NCBI GenBank assembly: GCA_022559985.1
Contig: JAFJTR010000011.1
Coordinates: 496,001 to 560,000 of the forward strand
Length of the DNA: 64,000 bases
Direction: 5' to 3'
Origin: Parastagonospora avenae f. sp. tritici 18332-5
Taxonomy: Eukaryota > Ascomycota > Dothideomycetes > Pleosporales > Phaeosphaeriaceae
This document shows positions 11,380 through 23,428 of this stretch, in pieces. Position 1 is the stretch's first letter; each line of letters starts with the position of its first letter. The notes under the pieces are model-generated. The model was not told the origin of the DNA and searched no databases. It was given only the letters and a program-made list of their open reading frames with translations. Both the position numbers and the translations under genes were made by a program.

Positions 11380-12561
11380 TTGAGACATGAGCGTGCCTAT
11401 AGTTCGTGCGGGCATTTCTGTATCGAAGGAAAGCAGCATGGGACACTGTTGACAAGACTCTGGGACACGAGCACAAGAAGTGTGGATGACGAGTTACGTG
11501 GCTTACATTATAAGGAGCACATCTATACCTCTCCATATAGCTTCTCAGCGCGAGAATTTCATTGAACTACACTAAGCTTATCCTGTTGTTAGACATCTGT
11601 AGCATTCTAATGAGTGCCTCCACTTACATTTTCCTTGAGCTATTATACAATACACTCCAGGTAACACTTCTAGTCACTTCACATCATCTTACGATATCTG
11701 AACTATTCCTAATGAAGTTCATGTGCACAATGTTGCACCGCGGCTAGGCCTAACATACTAACTTGCAGACACTATCAAATCAGGTCTTTCAGCAGGGTAT
11801 CTAGGTAGGTGTAAATGCATCGCTTGCATCAGTAGCGGTTCCTCTTGGAACTCTAGAGAGATGCGGTGCGGCCATTATCACGCGCTTCGCCTGCGAAGCG
11901 ACCAGTATAGCAGTCTAGATGGGATGCCTAATGCCGTCTTCAAGGTTTATCTTGGGCAGGAACTGATCCCTCGCGAGAAGGCACTTTTTCATTGATCTTC
12001 CTTGCTTAAATAAATGCATGTCAGAGTAAAAGTTATTGAAAGCAGATTGTAGGAATATCACGATAGCGACGCAATCGGTTCGCAGCGCGTCGTAGCATCG
12101 TATTGCCAGTCTACCAGACGCTTAAACTCCCAGAAAAGCTGGGAAAGCATGCAAGCGTTCAGCAAAAGAAACCATGACGGCAGGACAACTTTTACCACGC
12201 CTACACGAAACATTTGCCCTGCGGTTAAGCTTTTCCGGCTCCGGCTTAGTGAGCCAATGACGCCAAAACTAAACAAGACGATCACAACCTATCCTCGCGA
12301 AGACACGACCCACAAGAACAAATGCCACAGAATTTCTCCGCAGTCTTGGATCTGGGGGATTCATCCGAGCACACGCGAAGTGGGTTGGTGGCGGAACCTA
12401 GGCTCATTGTCTCCAGCAATGTGGTCCGGGGTAACCGCACGCTTGCATCTCCATGGTCGGATGGTATTTAGGATGATGCCGATCCTTTGAATTTCACCAT
12501 AGAACTTCATTGCTAGTGATTTTGACATCTCGGTCACGCAGAGTTTCGAAGTGTGCGCAAC
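11380..12561. other. AT-richer gene-poor stretch, nothing recognised
   Basis: About 1.2 kb without a supported gene, locally AT-rich around 11560-11720. Its 60-75 codon ORFs have no recognisable content. The last few hundred bases should contain the promoter of the MFS transporter. Confidence 0.45.
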
Positions 12562-14517
12562 ATGGCAGTCACGCATGATGACAAGGCTGAGGCCTCGCAT
12601 ATCGAGGCCGTCGACAGCTCAAACACCTCGGATCAAGGAGAGAGAAGACGGTATAGCGGGGAGGACAGCGCGAATGAGGAGATTATAAGACATCTTCAGA
12701 CGACGGGCGAGGATGTGGGCATGACCTTTAACACGTTCATGGCTGCAGTGAGCATGTAAGTCGTTGGCAGCGAATCATTTCCCACATTGTGCTAACCTCA
12801 TGCCTCTAGGGCTATGTGCTACAATGCCTATCTCTTTACCCTCCTCATCCCACCAGCGATCCTAGGCTTCATCAACGCAGACCTCGGACCCGACCCTCGC
12901 TTCACATGGATTACGATATCGTGGAATCTCGGCGGAGCAATGCTCGTGACAATCGGAGGACGTCTCTCTGACATTTTCGGACGCCGCTGGTTTTTCATCG
13001 CCGGAGCCATTATCCTCATCATCGGAAGTATCGTATCGGCAACAGGCCAGAGTATCAACCAGATGATCGCAGGAGGCGCGCTTTTTGGAATGGGCTCCGG
13101 CTTTCTTGAAATGGCGTTTGGTGCTGTGCAAGAAATCGTGCCGAGCAAATACAGACATGTCACTATTGGTTTGTTTGATGCGGCATCGATCGTTGCGCAG
13201 ATGATGCCTTTGATTTCATGGTAAGTGGCATCCCCGAGACGCCTTGATGGTTACGCTAACCTGACAGGGTTATAATAAAACAAACTGGCAACTGGCGCAT
13301 ATGTTACTACATCATGATTGCATTCCAGACGCTCAACCTCGCAGTATTATGGTTCTTCTACCATCCGCCTTCGTGGAAGGAGAAGAGAGCCGGGCATGGC
13401 AAGTCCGCCATGCAACTTGTCCGCGAGTTTGACTGGCTTGGTCTTTTCCTGTTCTTAGCTGGTTGCACACTGTTCATCGTCGGTGTGAGTTGGGGTGGTT
13501 CAATGGCACCTTGGGTCAGCGCAACAGTGCTATGTCCCATCATCATTGGCCTCTTGACCTTGGTTGGACTGGGCTTTTACGAGGCTTACTATCCCCTTAC
13601 CGCACCACTATTTCCACCACGTCTGTTCAGAGCTCTACGACACTTCACTGTCCCTCTCCTCGTCATGGCCATCGGCGGCATGCAGTACTACAGCAACGCC
13701 ACGCTCTGGAACCGCTTGTCTCAACTCATCTACGCCAGCGATGAAGTCTCCAAGGGTCTCTATGCCGAAGTCCTCCCTCTCGGCACCATCATCGGCGGCA
13801 TAATCGTTGCATTCAGCAAAGTCATCGGCCACCAACGCTGGGTCATCATGTTCGCCGTCGCTCTGCAAACCGCCTGCGTCGGCGCAATGGCAACAAGCAC
13901 AATGGACAATCCCGCCAAATCCATCATCCTAACCGTCATTATCTCAACCTGCACATCAGTCAATCTGCTAAACGGCATGGTGCTGGTCGGCTTTGGCATC
14001 GTTTACCAAGAGGTAAATTCCCCATACAGGCATATACTGAGGCACAACCCCTGACTTTAAGTAATAGGACATCGGCACCGCCGCCGGCCTCGCAGGCACA
14101 TCCCGCCTCCTCGCCGGCGCCGTCGCAACCGCCATCTTCTCCAACGTCACAAACAACAAGTACGCCAGCACGCTCCCTTCCGCCGTCCGCCTCAACCTCG
14201 CGCCCTTCAACCTTCCCGCCGCCACAATCGCGCGCCTGGTCGTCGCTGCGCGCGCCAACACCGCTGCTGGATATGCCGCCGTGCCGGGCATCACGCCGGC
14301 GATTCGCGCCGCGGCTAGTCTGGGTAACAAGCAAGCGTATCTTGAAGGCGCGCATTTGAGCTATCTGGTTGCGCTTGCGTTTGGGTTGTGTGGGGTTGTC
14401 GCGGCGTTCTTCATTCCGTCGGTGGATAAGAGGAAGTATACGGAGAAGACGGTGGCGGTGCAGAGGGATGATCGGAGGGCGATGGAGGAGAGGAAATTGA
14501 GGGCTGGCAATGCTTGA
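12562..14517 (+). CDS. MFS transporter, TRI12-type (14-TM drug:H+ antiporter group)
   Basis: Four exons: 12562-12755, 12810-13220, 13268-14012 and 14068-14517, with introns of 47-55 nt, giving 599 residues. I start at ATG 12562 (MAVTHDD); the ORF can be extended only to a GTG. A hydrophilic N-terminus of about 65 residues is followed by about 14 membrane segments. The MFS motif A-like loop GGRLSDIFGRRW is seen, and the cytosolic C-tail is Lys/Arg/Glu-rich (EKTVAVQRDDRR). Similarity is to the family Pfam calls fungal trichothecene efflux pump (TRI12). That name reflects the founding member only: no trichothecene genes or other biosynthetic cluster are nearby. Plasma-membrane efflux of an unknown small molecule, or a siderophore-type substrate, is possible. 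Confidence 0.85.
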
Positions 14518-14947
14518 TGAGTTGTGTATAGACTAGGCTAGAGTGAATGAATGGTTGAGCATAGGTTTGCAGACGTTTTATTTGAATAGCTGTGAAGCTG
14601 AGATGATTGATGCGGATGCATGTTTGTGATTTCTGAATAAGATTTGCATCCCTCCTCGACGATTAAGGAGGATATACATGTGATACATGTAGAAAAACAA
14701 AGTCAAGTTGTATCGAAGTGAGGTGAATACTAGTATAATGAAGTGAATGTACAGATCTAATGTAAATATGAAACGACATCAGAAATAGATGTTCACATTG
14801 TCACGTAAGATATGAACGAAAATAAAATCCAAGCAGAACTTATGAAGACCAAATACGCAACTAAGTCAACAGCAGCAAGACGCGAAAAAATTCAAAGTGC
14901 AATCCGGACAAAGGCAAGAAAGAAAAGACCATGCACAACCTACTCAC
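14518..14947. other. Convergent intergenic region
   Basis: Lies between the 3' ends of the MFS gene (plus) and the C2H2 gene (minus). It is AT-rich with repeated ATGTA/TGATG words, consistent with 3' UTR and termination signals. No gene is seen. Confidence 0.5.
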
Positions 14948-15531
14948 TTACATATCCTCCACGCACCCCTCACTCTCCCCATCCTCCTCCTCGACCCGCC
15001 TCCTCTTCCCCACCCCCTTCTCATGCACAGTCCTCACATGCTCCCTCATCTTATCCTCGCGACTCCCAAAGCTTCTACCCTTACTCCTCCCACCGCCCGC
15101 AGGTCTCTGACTCCGCGCACACCCATCGACCGTGCAGAAATACTCCACTTTCTTCGCGGCGTGCGCGTGTTCGTAGTGCCGCCGGAAATCTGCTTGCCGC
15201 CCGAATGACAGGTCCGAGCAGGTGGTGTCGGAGCAGCGGAATTTACCTGCTGCGGTGACATGCCCGACTATAGGGTCGGAGGGAGATGTGGGTGAGAGGG
15301 TGGAGGGGCGACGGCGTTTTCGTGGGGTGGGGGGAAGGGGGAATCGAGATGCGGTTTGGATGGTGGTGGGATGGGGAGGGGAGGGCGTCAGACTGCATAT
15401 TGTGTTAGCACTTGTACGAAGCGGAAGTGAAGGACATAGACTGACAGATCATCGTCATAGAAGACATGCTGAACGAAGGACTGAGTACGTGGACGAGTCC
15501 GAAGTGGGGTTTGGTGGTGTACATATGGCAT
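14948..15531 (-). CDS. Small C2H2 zinc-finger protein
   Basis: Two exons: 15531-15446 and 15392-14948, split by a 53-nt intron (donor GTCAGT, branch GCTAAC, acceptor TGCAG), giving 176 residues. ATG 15531 opens MPYVHHQTPLRTRPR. A basic patch (PRKRRRP) looks like a nuclear localisation signal. Two Cys2-His2 fingers then follow: FRCSDTTCSDLSF with RRHYEHAHA, and YFCTVDGCARS with a long linker to MREHVRTVH. The tail is Glu/Asp-rich. The second finger has an extended Cys-to-His spacing carrying a Gly/Arg/Ser-rich loop. Probable DNA- or RNA-binding nuclear protein; the targets are unknown. A shadow ORF on the plus strand covers most of exon 2. Confidence 0.7.
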
Positions 15532-16629
15532 TCTGTGGATGAGGTGGTTAGAGATTGAGCTGGTAATTGCGGACCAAAGCTTTGGTGTCGAAAGCAGTTT
15601 CCTGTGATCGAAATGGGCTGTCCAGTGGAGACATCAAATGTGATGTTTGATGTGTATTTGTACGCCCTGACGGGATTACCGGGATCTTCTGTGCGCAGGT
15701 TGCAAATGGCATGGGTCCCAAGCTTGGAACAGCTTATTGATTCGTGATCTGGTCAATGAATCATAATAAGAGCAATTGGTATTGCCATAACAAGGGTAGT
15801 GCAGCCAACGGGGTTGCGAGGCGGTCAAAGTCGATACCAACGTGAGGTTTTACTATGATGTGATGACAAGGCACAGGTCGATGTAGTGAGATCCATGGAG
15901 TGAACAAAGCGCTGGCCACGGGTACTTTCATGTGTATTCTTCAACACGGGTTGAATGTCCACGGCTCGAGGTTGGATAATATAAGTGTCTTTTTTGGCTA
16001 CTCGTGGAGTATCCTTATAATCTGCTATCATCTCTATTTTTTCATGGTCGATTTGACAGAAATAGAAAGACGAAAGAAAGAGTGTAAGAAAGGAACCCAC
16101 CTGAATTAGAGTTTTCGAGATCCGGTTTCAAGGCAAGACGGATCCTTTGTTCTGGGCCTGGGCAGCTTCCAGGTTTTGGTCAGGTCCTGGGTATAACGCA
16201 TGATCTAGCCCGTGGAAGAGGTCGTCTTAGTAGGAAAGTCGGGCCGTGATAAGGATCACAAGGGTCTACTGTGGCGTCGTTCACAGTTGTTACGGTCGCT
16301 CGTATGCTCAATGAAGTCGCAGAAGGGCGTCTCGAGCTTGGTATGCGCACGTCGATCTCGATAGGTCGAATTAATCCACGGAAATATGGAAGGCGTGATA
16401 CAGGCTTCACGGAGGACCGGATTCTGTTGGGTCGACTCGATCCTGGCTAGAAAGTCCATTGCTCTTTGGTACCATAGTCTGATATTGGAAGCGTGTTTTT
16501 GAACGGTGCAAAATGTTACGAGTCACGGCTGGCAGTTTTCGGTCCGGATGTAGGTCAGAATACCACGATCCGCAGGTGGCTTTGCTTGTGTCGTGAAATG
16601 TCCGGGTAGGATAACGGCAATAACCAGGG
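15532..16629. other. Intergenic, nothing recognised
   Basis: About 1.1 kb containing the promoter of the C2H2 gene and the 3' flank of the next minus-strand gene. Short ORFs on both strands (up to about 94 codons) lack family resemblance. Confidence 0.45.
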
Positions 16630-17483
16630 TCAGACTGTATCATCCTCGACAACGGCAGCCAAAAGGCCAGACTCCGGAAATTCCCTAGCAAGGTAACTCG
16701 CCAGTATCTTGTTCCACCTTAGTATAGTATGAAGATGACTTACTCGCTAAATGTAGAGACTCCAAATGCGCCACTTCTGTTGCCACCCTGATGGAATGTT
16801 TCATCAACGCCACCAATCTCCGCCATGTGTTCTCTTCCGTTAGATGATAGGGCGTGACTTGATTCAGCCCTGTCCGCTGTATTTAGCCTCGGCTCATAAC
16901 GTGATATAATCGCAGCTGATATCGGTAACGCGTACTCTGTATCCCACGGGGTGTGACCGGTGAGCTCGGCTGGTGGTGGGCGGACAATATCTGGTTGAGG
17001 CGCAGCCAACCACATCTGATAGGCTGTGGGATTCGACGACTGCTGCGTCGATGTCCGTGACATACTGCTGGCTCCGAATTCTGAGCCATGCTCCAAGGAA
17101 GCACGATGCTGGCCATATTGTGTCTGCCGGGTGGAATCTAAGGATTGCTGGGACTGAGACCGGCCCATGGCCATGGGATGTGACATCTGGCCTCGTTGTG
17201 CCATTTGTGCATCCGACAGATAAGGCTGGACGACAGCCTGATATGGCGAAGGGCCGCCTGAAGCCGAGGCGCTCGACGGTGAGCACGAAAAAAAAGAGTC
17301 TTGACGCTGATGGCAAGTTCGATGAGTTGGCGACAGATGCTGAGACTGGATGTAGTTCTGTACTAAGAGTTCGTGTTCAAGAGCTTGAGGATGATTGAGT
17401 TCAGGGCTCAGACGGATAGATGTAGCGTAAGGCTGTTCGCCAGCAATGTCTGTACTGAAGTACCGCGGATCCATTCCCGGCAT
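16630..17483 (-). CDS. Low-complexity hypothetical protein
   Basis: The ORF starts at ATG 17483 and reaches a TAA at 16742-16740 (247 residues). That TAA overlaps a canonical GTAAGT donor at 16743. Splicing to an acceptor CTAG at 16685 would keep frame and add a short acidic end (FPESGLLAAVVEDDTV, stop at 16630), giving 264 residues; I favour this. The protein is rich in Gln, Ser, His and Pro, with no signal peptide, membrane segment or recognised domain. Two short ordered-looking patches occur (AYQMWLAAPQPDIVRPP; YALPISAAIISRYEPR). An in-frame TAG lies just upstream of the ATG and could itself be part of an acceptor, so an upstream exon cannot be excluded. Function unknown; Gln/Ser richness would suit a transcriptional regulator but that is only a guess. 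Confidence 0.45.
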
Positions 17484-18339
17484 ATAGCTTATGGACTGCG
17501 ATGCAGACTAGAGGCTGGAGACTAGCACGAAGGTTTCGCAGTTGCAGCCGTGGCAATGTTGTTTGCTGGGTATGAATGGACTGGGACGCAATGCGTACTG
17601 GAAGTTGGCCTTGACCACCAGAGTAAAGAGAGTGAAGCGGAACATATAGCGAACCAGTCCCAGGGCGTCAGACGCTCTGAGGTGGAGCTTTGCTGTTCAG
17701 ACTCGAAGGACTACTCCTTAGCTTGTAGGCGTGCAGCAACAGCATCCTAATGCGGTCGTTTCAATCATGATGCATACCGGACAAGAAGCAGGCAAATAGG
17801 CAGACACGGCTGGCAGGCTGTGACGAGTCGGGCGCTGTGCGGGCAGATATAGCGTGGAGAATACCCCGCTCACGGCGAGTAAACAACATCCGCTGCACTC
17901 ATTCGCAAGATTAGCAGTGATGGAGTGTTGTGCTTACACTTGGAGGTCAGAGGACTTCCTTCTAATGGGCCGCAGCCACGTGAGAGAGGACCAAATCGCA
18001 CGATCATAGCAACAATGCACGGCACGCAAGTATGCACGACATAAAACTAGGTGATGCACGGGAAATACGCCGCGGTTTACAAGCAAGTGTTGGATTGGTC
18101 TACCAAGTGTTGCGACTTCTGCGCCTTCACTTCTCAGCAAGCCACGGCAGATGTAGGCGACTCGCCAGGGTCCACAACCTATCAATGCCGATTGCCTTGT
18201 CCGCCTCACACTTTTGCAGAGCCGCACTCGACGTCAGGATCCGTCGTCTTTCTCGCAACCTGCTCCAGTCGTGGCCGCGGCCCTTTATAGTTTGGCACCT
18301 CTGTGCATGTGCTCATGGCGCTTGCTGGGGTGCAAGCAA
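17484..18339. other. Intergenic, nothing recognised
   Basis: About 0.85 kb between two minus-strand genes: promoter of the low-complexity gene and 3' flank of AIP1. The ORFs are short or shadows. Confidence 0.45.
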
Positions 18340-20315
18340 TCATGGCTTCATGCTCCATACCTTGATGCTCGCATCGCCTCCCGCACTGATGACTTTTGCA
18401 GCCTTCAGCCAAGCGACACCGGTAACTCCATCTTTGTGGGCGTTCAGAGCCTTGATCCGCTTGCCAGGGTCTTCGACGCTCCACACCATGACATTGGTGT
18501 CCAAACTACCACTGGCCGCATACTGCTCGCCCTCGTCCCATGCCAGGCAGGTAATACGTGCCGTATGCGCACTCCACCGGTCCGTAATGATCTTGAAGTC
18601 TCCGGACGCTTCAAAGGCATATACTTTGCCGTTGCCGGCACCGACTGCAAGCTTCTGTCCAGACGCGGAGAAGGCAAGTGCAGAGATGGCAGAAGTTGCA
18701 CGGCGTAAAACAGTCTCGGTTTCCTTGAGTGCTGTGCCCGACAGCGCGTAGACGTGCACTAGTTTGTCGTCTCCACCAACAGCGACAGTCGAACCATGCG
18801 CGGCAATAGCGGTTGGCGCATACTTGACGGGAAGTGAGCTCTCTTTCGAGCCGTTCTTGTATACGTTTATCGAATCGGAAGACAGGACCAGTACGACGCC
18901 TGAGGCCGCAGCAACACCCTTGGGCTGAGAGCCGAGTTCGCTGGCTTGTCCGGTGAAGATTTTGTTTGTCACTGAGATGGAGCGCAAGGTGTCGTCCCAG
19001 CCCACGCTGTGTAGTTCAGCCTCGGCCGTAGGCTCGGCGGTCGCTATTCCGGCAACGTAATTGGAGTGGGCTGCGCCTTCGACCTTGTCCGCGAGGCCTG
19101 TGGACAAATCCCACGCGAGGACGCGACCTTCGTAGCTCCCCGTGGCGAAGGTCGAGCCAGAGATGGCGGCAGCGGTAATGTTCTTCTGGTGGCCGCGCAC
19201 TACACGTGTTGGCCGTTCGCTGCCCTCGACCAGGTAGTTCAGGTTGCCCTCGAGGTCTACACTGACTACCAGCCCGTCACTACGGCCCGCGGGCCATACA
19301 ACGCCGACTTGCTGATCAGGGATGCTGGCGACGCCCTCTTCGCCCATGCGCCACGATTGCACCGCCTTGCCTGCTTCTGGATCCCATATCCGCACCGTCT
19401 GGTCAGCGCTCGCGGTCACAAATTTCTTCGAGTCTTTCGCCCACGAGATGCCGAAGATGCTGCCGGTGTGCACACCGTCGCCAATTTGTCCTTTGGCCTC
19501 GCCGGTCTTTCCATCGTACAGCCAGATGCGCTTATCAGCACCCACACTGGCGAAGACGGAGCCGTCTGGGGAGAAAGCAGTGCCGTAGACGAAGCGGTTG
19601 TGCTGGCCCCTCAAGCTGGTGTTGAACTTGAAGGGGGCGCCGTGGTAGAAGACGATGCTGGTGTCGTCGGAGCCCGTCGCGGCTCGCAAAGGTCGCTGCT
19701 GGCGGATGGAGACGCTGTTGACCTGCGACGAGTGGCCTGAGATCTCGCCGACGCTGTTGCCGCTGTCGGCGGTGATGCAGTGGCCGAACCGCTCCTTACC
19801 GTCACCCACGGCGATGATGCGCTGCGAGTCGCCGTCCCAGGCGATGTCGTTGATCCGCCCCGCGATGATGTGGTAGTCGCCTGTGTTGGCCGTTAGCTTC
19901 ACTTTCCCCAGCTGCGGCTGTCTCACGCACCCTTGGTCGCGCCCTCGCCCGCGCAGTCCCACACCTTGACGGTGCCGGCGACGTCTCCGCTGGCGACATA
20001 GAAGCCAGAGGGCGAGAAGCGGGCAACGGTGGTCTGGGCGGTGTGCTGGGTGTACTGTTTACTGACGGCGGGGTCGTCGATGGAGCGCAGGAAGATGGAT
20101 TTGCCCGACTACGCAGTCCCGTTAGCTCTCGCGGGCGGTGTCACATGACCGGTCAGCGTACCGCGTATGCGATTCGCTCGCCCTTAGGGTCCGACGAGAG
20201 GGGAGTCGGCTGCCCGCGGGTGGTGGTTGGGGACGCAGCCCAGATGGCGTCTGTGTGGATGAGCGTGGGACACCGTGGCCGTGGTGCAGCAACTCCTACC
20301 TGAGACGAGAGACAT
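18340..20315 (-). CDS. AIP1: Actin-interacting protein 1 (WD40 cofilin cofactor)
   Basis: AIP1 (WDR1 family) works with cofilin to disassemble actin filaments. Four exons are supported: 20315-20300 (16 nt, encoding MSLVS), 20250-20162, 20108-19931 and 19880-18340. The introns are 49, 53, 53 and about 50 nt-class, all with good donors and CTAAC-like branch points. The joined frame gives 607 residues, the usual AIP1 length. Diagnostic stretches include IWAASPTTTRGQP, LSSDPKGERIAYA then SGKSIFLRSIDDP, QTTVARFSPSGFYVASGD, and GDYHIIAGRINDIAWDGDSQ. WD repeats occur throughout, ending ASIKVWSMKP. The N-terminal three exons are easy to miss because the long ORF reads on upstream in intron sequence. 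Cytoplasmic, at cortical actin patches by family knowledge. Confidence 0.93.
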
Positions 20316-21129
20316 GCTGCTGCTGTGCAATGGCAGCGCGGTGGGATAATATCAAAAGCCGGTGAGGATGCTCGCGTATTGGGCGTATTGGGCGTCTTGG
20401 CTCAGGCTGTCACCTTCACTGTCACCTGTCACGCACCGTCACGCCTGGGCATGCTGGCGAACGCCCGTCGTCATGGCGCAAGCACAGGCCGGCGGCTGAG
20501 CGACGCGGGCGGGGCAGCAATGCTCAAAAAGCATTGGTCGCGGCTCTAAAGACCGAGCAAGTCCCCGGTGCTCTTGGAATCGGACCGCAAGACTCAAGCT
20601 TCGTCTCACATCGTCGATCGACCGCACGCTCGATTCGAATTGCTCCTTGCAGCACTGAGCAGTCGAGTTCACGTCCGCTACTTGCTTTAGCATTGCTGTG
20701 TAGGGCTATTCTCGCGCCAAACCTCGTCTCGAAAGCCGATGCCATCATCTGCGTGCTTTCAGGCGTTGCGCCGTCTCTCCTCGTCCTATCTGCTCTCGCT
20801 CTCCATGACCCACCCATGCATACAGTGAACATGAACCCCAGTGCTCGAATTTCGTCTAGAAAGAACAGCCGTGCGCATTACCCTTTTTCTCTCCCATCCC
20901 ATGGCGCGCAGAGCCGAGGCGGGTCACATTGCGGACCTGGTGGATTACAACTTCATCGCACCCGGTCAGATCGCGATGCACGCCAAAGCTTCTGATCCGA
21001 GGAGCTCCTCATTGGCGGGGTCTGTCCCGACCTCTGCGTCTCTCTGCTGCATGCTCTTCTTGTTCTCCCATGAAGCGACGTACGCCCTAGACATCGAACT
21101 GGATGGTATAAGGCTGGCTCCCTGTCGTC
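20316..21129. promoter_or_regulatory. Divergent promoter region AIP1 / Zn2Cys6 regulator
   Basis: 0.8 kb between divergent starts. Overlapping ORFs on both strands (up to about 150 codons) show no family resemblance. No specific binding site is claimed. Confidence 0.45.
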
Positions 21130-23428
21130 ATGTCTAAACCTCCCTCAGACGACATGCAAGACCAGCCCTCCAGAGACCAGCCGCCGTTCCGCCCACTTTT
21201 ACCCGCTCCTGCGGGCGCACACAAAGAGGCCCATTCACGCAGACCTGTGCGTGTCAACGCGTGTGAGGTATGCCGAACGCGTAAGTCGAAGGCGAGTCCT
21301 CGCCCACTGCTCGCTGCTGTTCTCCCTTGGTCTGACCGCTCGACAGTGTGATGGTGTGCGACCACGTTGCAGCGCCTGCGTCGCCCGCGACACTGACTGC
21401 CGCTATGGCGAGACTGAGGCCCGCCAGATCAGACGCAGGTACCAGGAGCTCAAGTTGAAGCGAACTGCCGAAGAGGAGCTGTTTTACATGTTGCAGACTA
21501 TGAACGAGCAAGATGCAGGCGATGTCTTTCGTCGCATACGCACTGGCGCCAAGGCTGAATCCCTCGTTCGTCACATCCAAGAGAGCAGTCTCGTCCTGGG
21601 CCTTTCTTTGGTTCCGGAGACGCACATACGATACGAGTTCCCCTACCTCACCACCATACCACCAGCTCTCCAGGAGAGCATTTACTTTCGCTCCCACATT
21701 TTCGATGCCCTCCAAGCTTTGGACCGGGCACCAGACATGCCCCATGCGAATCTGGTCGCGCGCCAAAGCAACTACAGCAAGCCACTCTTCGCCGCTGAAA
21801 TGGCCGATCCATTGCTGTCCGACGTCAAACCCTCGCAGTGGACCGCAGTCAGTACCAATGATTCACTGATGCGCAAGCTGCTGGAGGGATACTTCATGTT
21901 CGAGTATCCGTGGGAGTTCATCTTCCACAAGGACTATTTCCTTGAGGATATGGCATCTGGCGGGACCAGGTTCTGTTCGCCGCTGTTGGTGAATGCGCTT
22001 CTGGCAAAGGCGTGTGTGGGTGAGAGTCCTTCGCCGTGCATTATCGCTTACTGACGCTTCTTAGACTTGTTCCCGAATAATACCAAACAGTCCAAATTTC
22101 TGGGACCCTGACACTCTGACCTACCGCTTCCTCGCCGAAGCCAAGAGACTGTGGGAGCTCGAGGACGAAATCCCGAAGCTGACCACTGTCCAAGCTGGTT
22201 GCCTCATCAACGCTGCCATGGACGTCAACGGTCACGACAAGCCGGGCATTGCTTATGCGCGGCAAGCTCTCAGTATGGCGCACGAGCTGGGCGTGTTTCG
22301 CGCGCCTTTGACCGGTGACTCAAAGCTCAACGATGCGAAGGCTTTCACTGCGTGGGGGGTATCCACATGGCTGACGTGAGTGATTGTGACACCGATACCC
22401 AACGATTTCATCGCCGTGCCACTGACCTCGGATGTTGAATAGTATGCAGAGTTATTATTACTTTAAACCGCCGCATCTTACGCGCCCTCCGCCCCACAAT
22501 CTACCGAAGGTCGAGAATAATCAAAGATGGTATAGCGAGGTCTGGCTTCGTTACCCTTCGGACGAGCTGCTGTATCCACTAGGATTTGGCTATACCATGA
22601 AAGCTCTGAGCGAGCTGCGCATAATCATGCGAGACATATGCGCAGTCAGTTTCATTGGTAATGAGGCACCGCAAAAGATGCCCTGGAGCCAGGTTTTGGC
22701 CTATCAGCAGCGACTGCAGGCTTGGTTCGAGTCTTTGCCCTCCGTTCTATCACATCGAGCTCTTCTATACCCATCCCACATCAAGCTACAGTGAGCCACC
22801 ACAGCACCCGCTGAATGTCTATGACTAATTTAAACTCAGCTGCGAATTCTATGGCGCCATAATCATGCTTTTTGACGCTCAACTGTCCCCATTACAGAAT
22901 GACGGAAGCCCCTTGACAGAAACCCAAATCACCATAGCCAAGGATATCACTGCGCAAGCAACAGCCCAGCTCGAGAGTCTTCTGCGCATCTACTATCTCC
23001 GCCATGGTTTCGAGGCCTACGATTCAATGCTGATTGTCCATCTGGTCCACCTCGCCAACGTTACCCTCACGCGCATAACTTTCATCGAACGGAATCCGGA
23101 CATACATGCAACCTCAACCGAGGAGATCGAGACTCTCCGCTCGACCCTCATACTATGTCTGAAAGGCCTCCACGATCAGTCCAAAAACTTCTTTCTTTCC
23201 GGCGTGGTGTTCGACGTCATGAAGAACCGTCTCAGCGCCGAGAATCGTAACCTGGTCGGCAAGTTTGTGGTCTTGCAGGATTCCGACAAGGATCAAAGAG
23301 AACGCCACAGATCGCAGAGGATCATATCTGACTATGTAATCCCTATCGTAAATCTCAATGAAGATCCAGAAGCTGGAAGATTGGTCAACATGGTACAAGA
23401 GTTCGGGCGAATGTCGCAATTTGGGTGA
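21130..23428 (+). CDS. Zn2Cys6 transcription factor with fungal middle homology region
   Basis: Five exons: 21130-21291, 21347-22015, 22065-22375, 22443-22790 and 22840-23428, giving 692 residues. The zinc cluster has Cys45, Cys48, Cys55, Cys62, Cys65 and Cys72 with the exact C-x2-C-x6-C-x6-C-x2-C-x6-C spacing. That spacing is obtained only if intron 1 (21292-21346, 55 nt) is a GC-AG intron starting GCGAGT, placed between Lys54 and Cys55. A basic coiled-coil linker follows (RRRYQELKLKRTAEEEL). The middle homology region is recognisable from FWDPDTLTYRFLAEAKRLWE and later STWLTMQSYYYFKPP. Nuclear, binds CGG-type motifs by family; the target pathway is unknown. Intron 2 uses a GTGGGT donor and the others GTGAGT. 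Confidence 0.87.

Noticed and set aside
12562..14517. Idea that the TRI12-type transporter marks a secondary-metabolite cluster
   Set aside because: No synthase, P450 or tailoring genes lie on either side; the name is only that of the Pfam family.
18032..18751. 239-codon plus-strand ORF
   Set aside because: Antisense shadow of the 3' part of AIP1.
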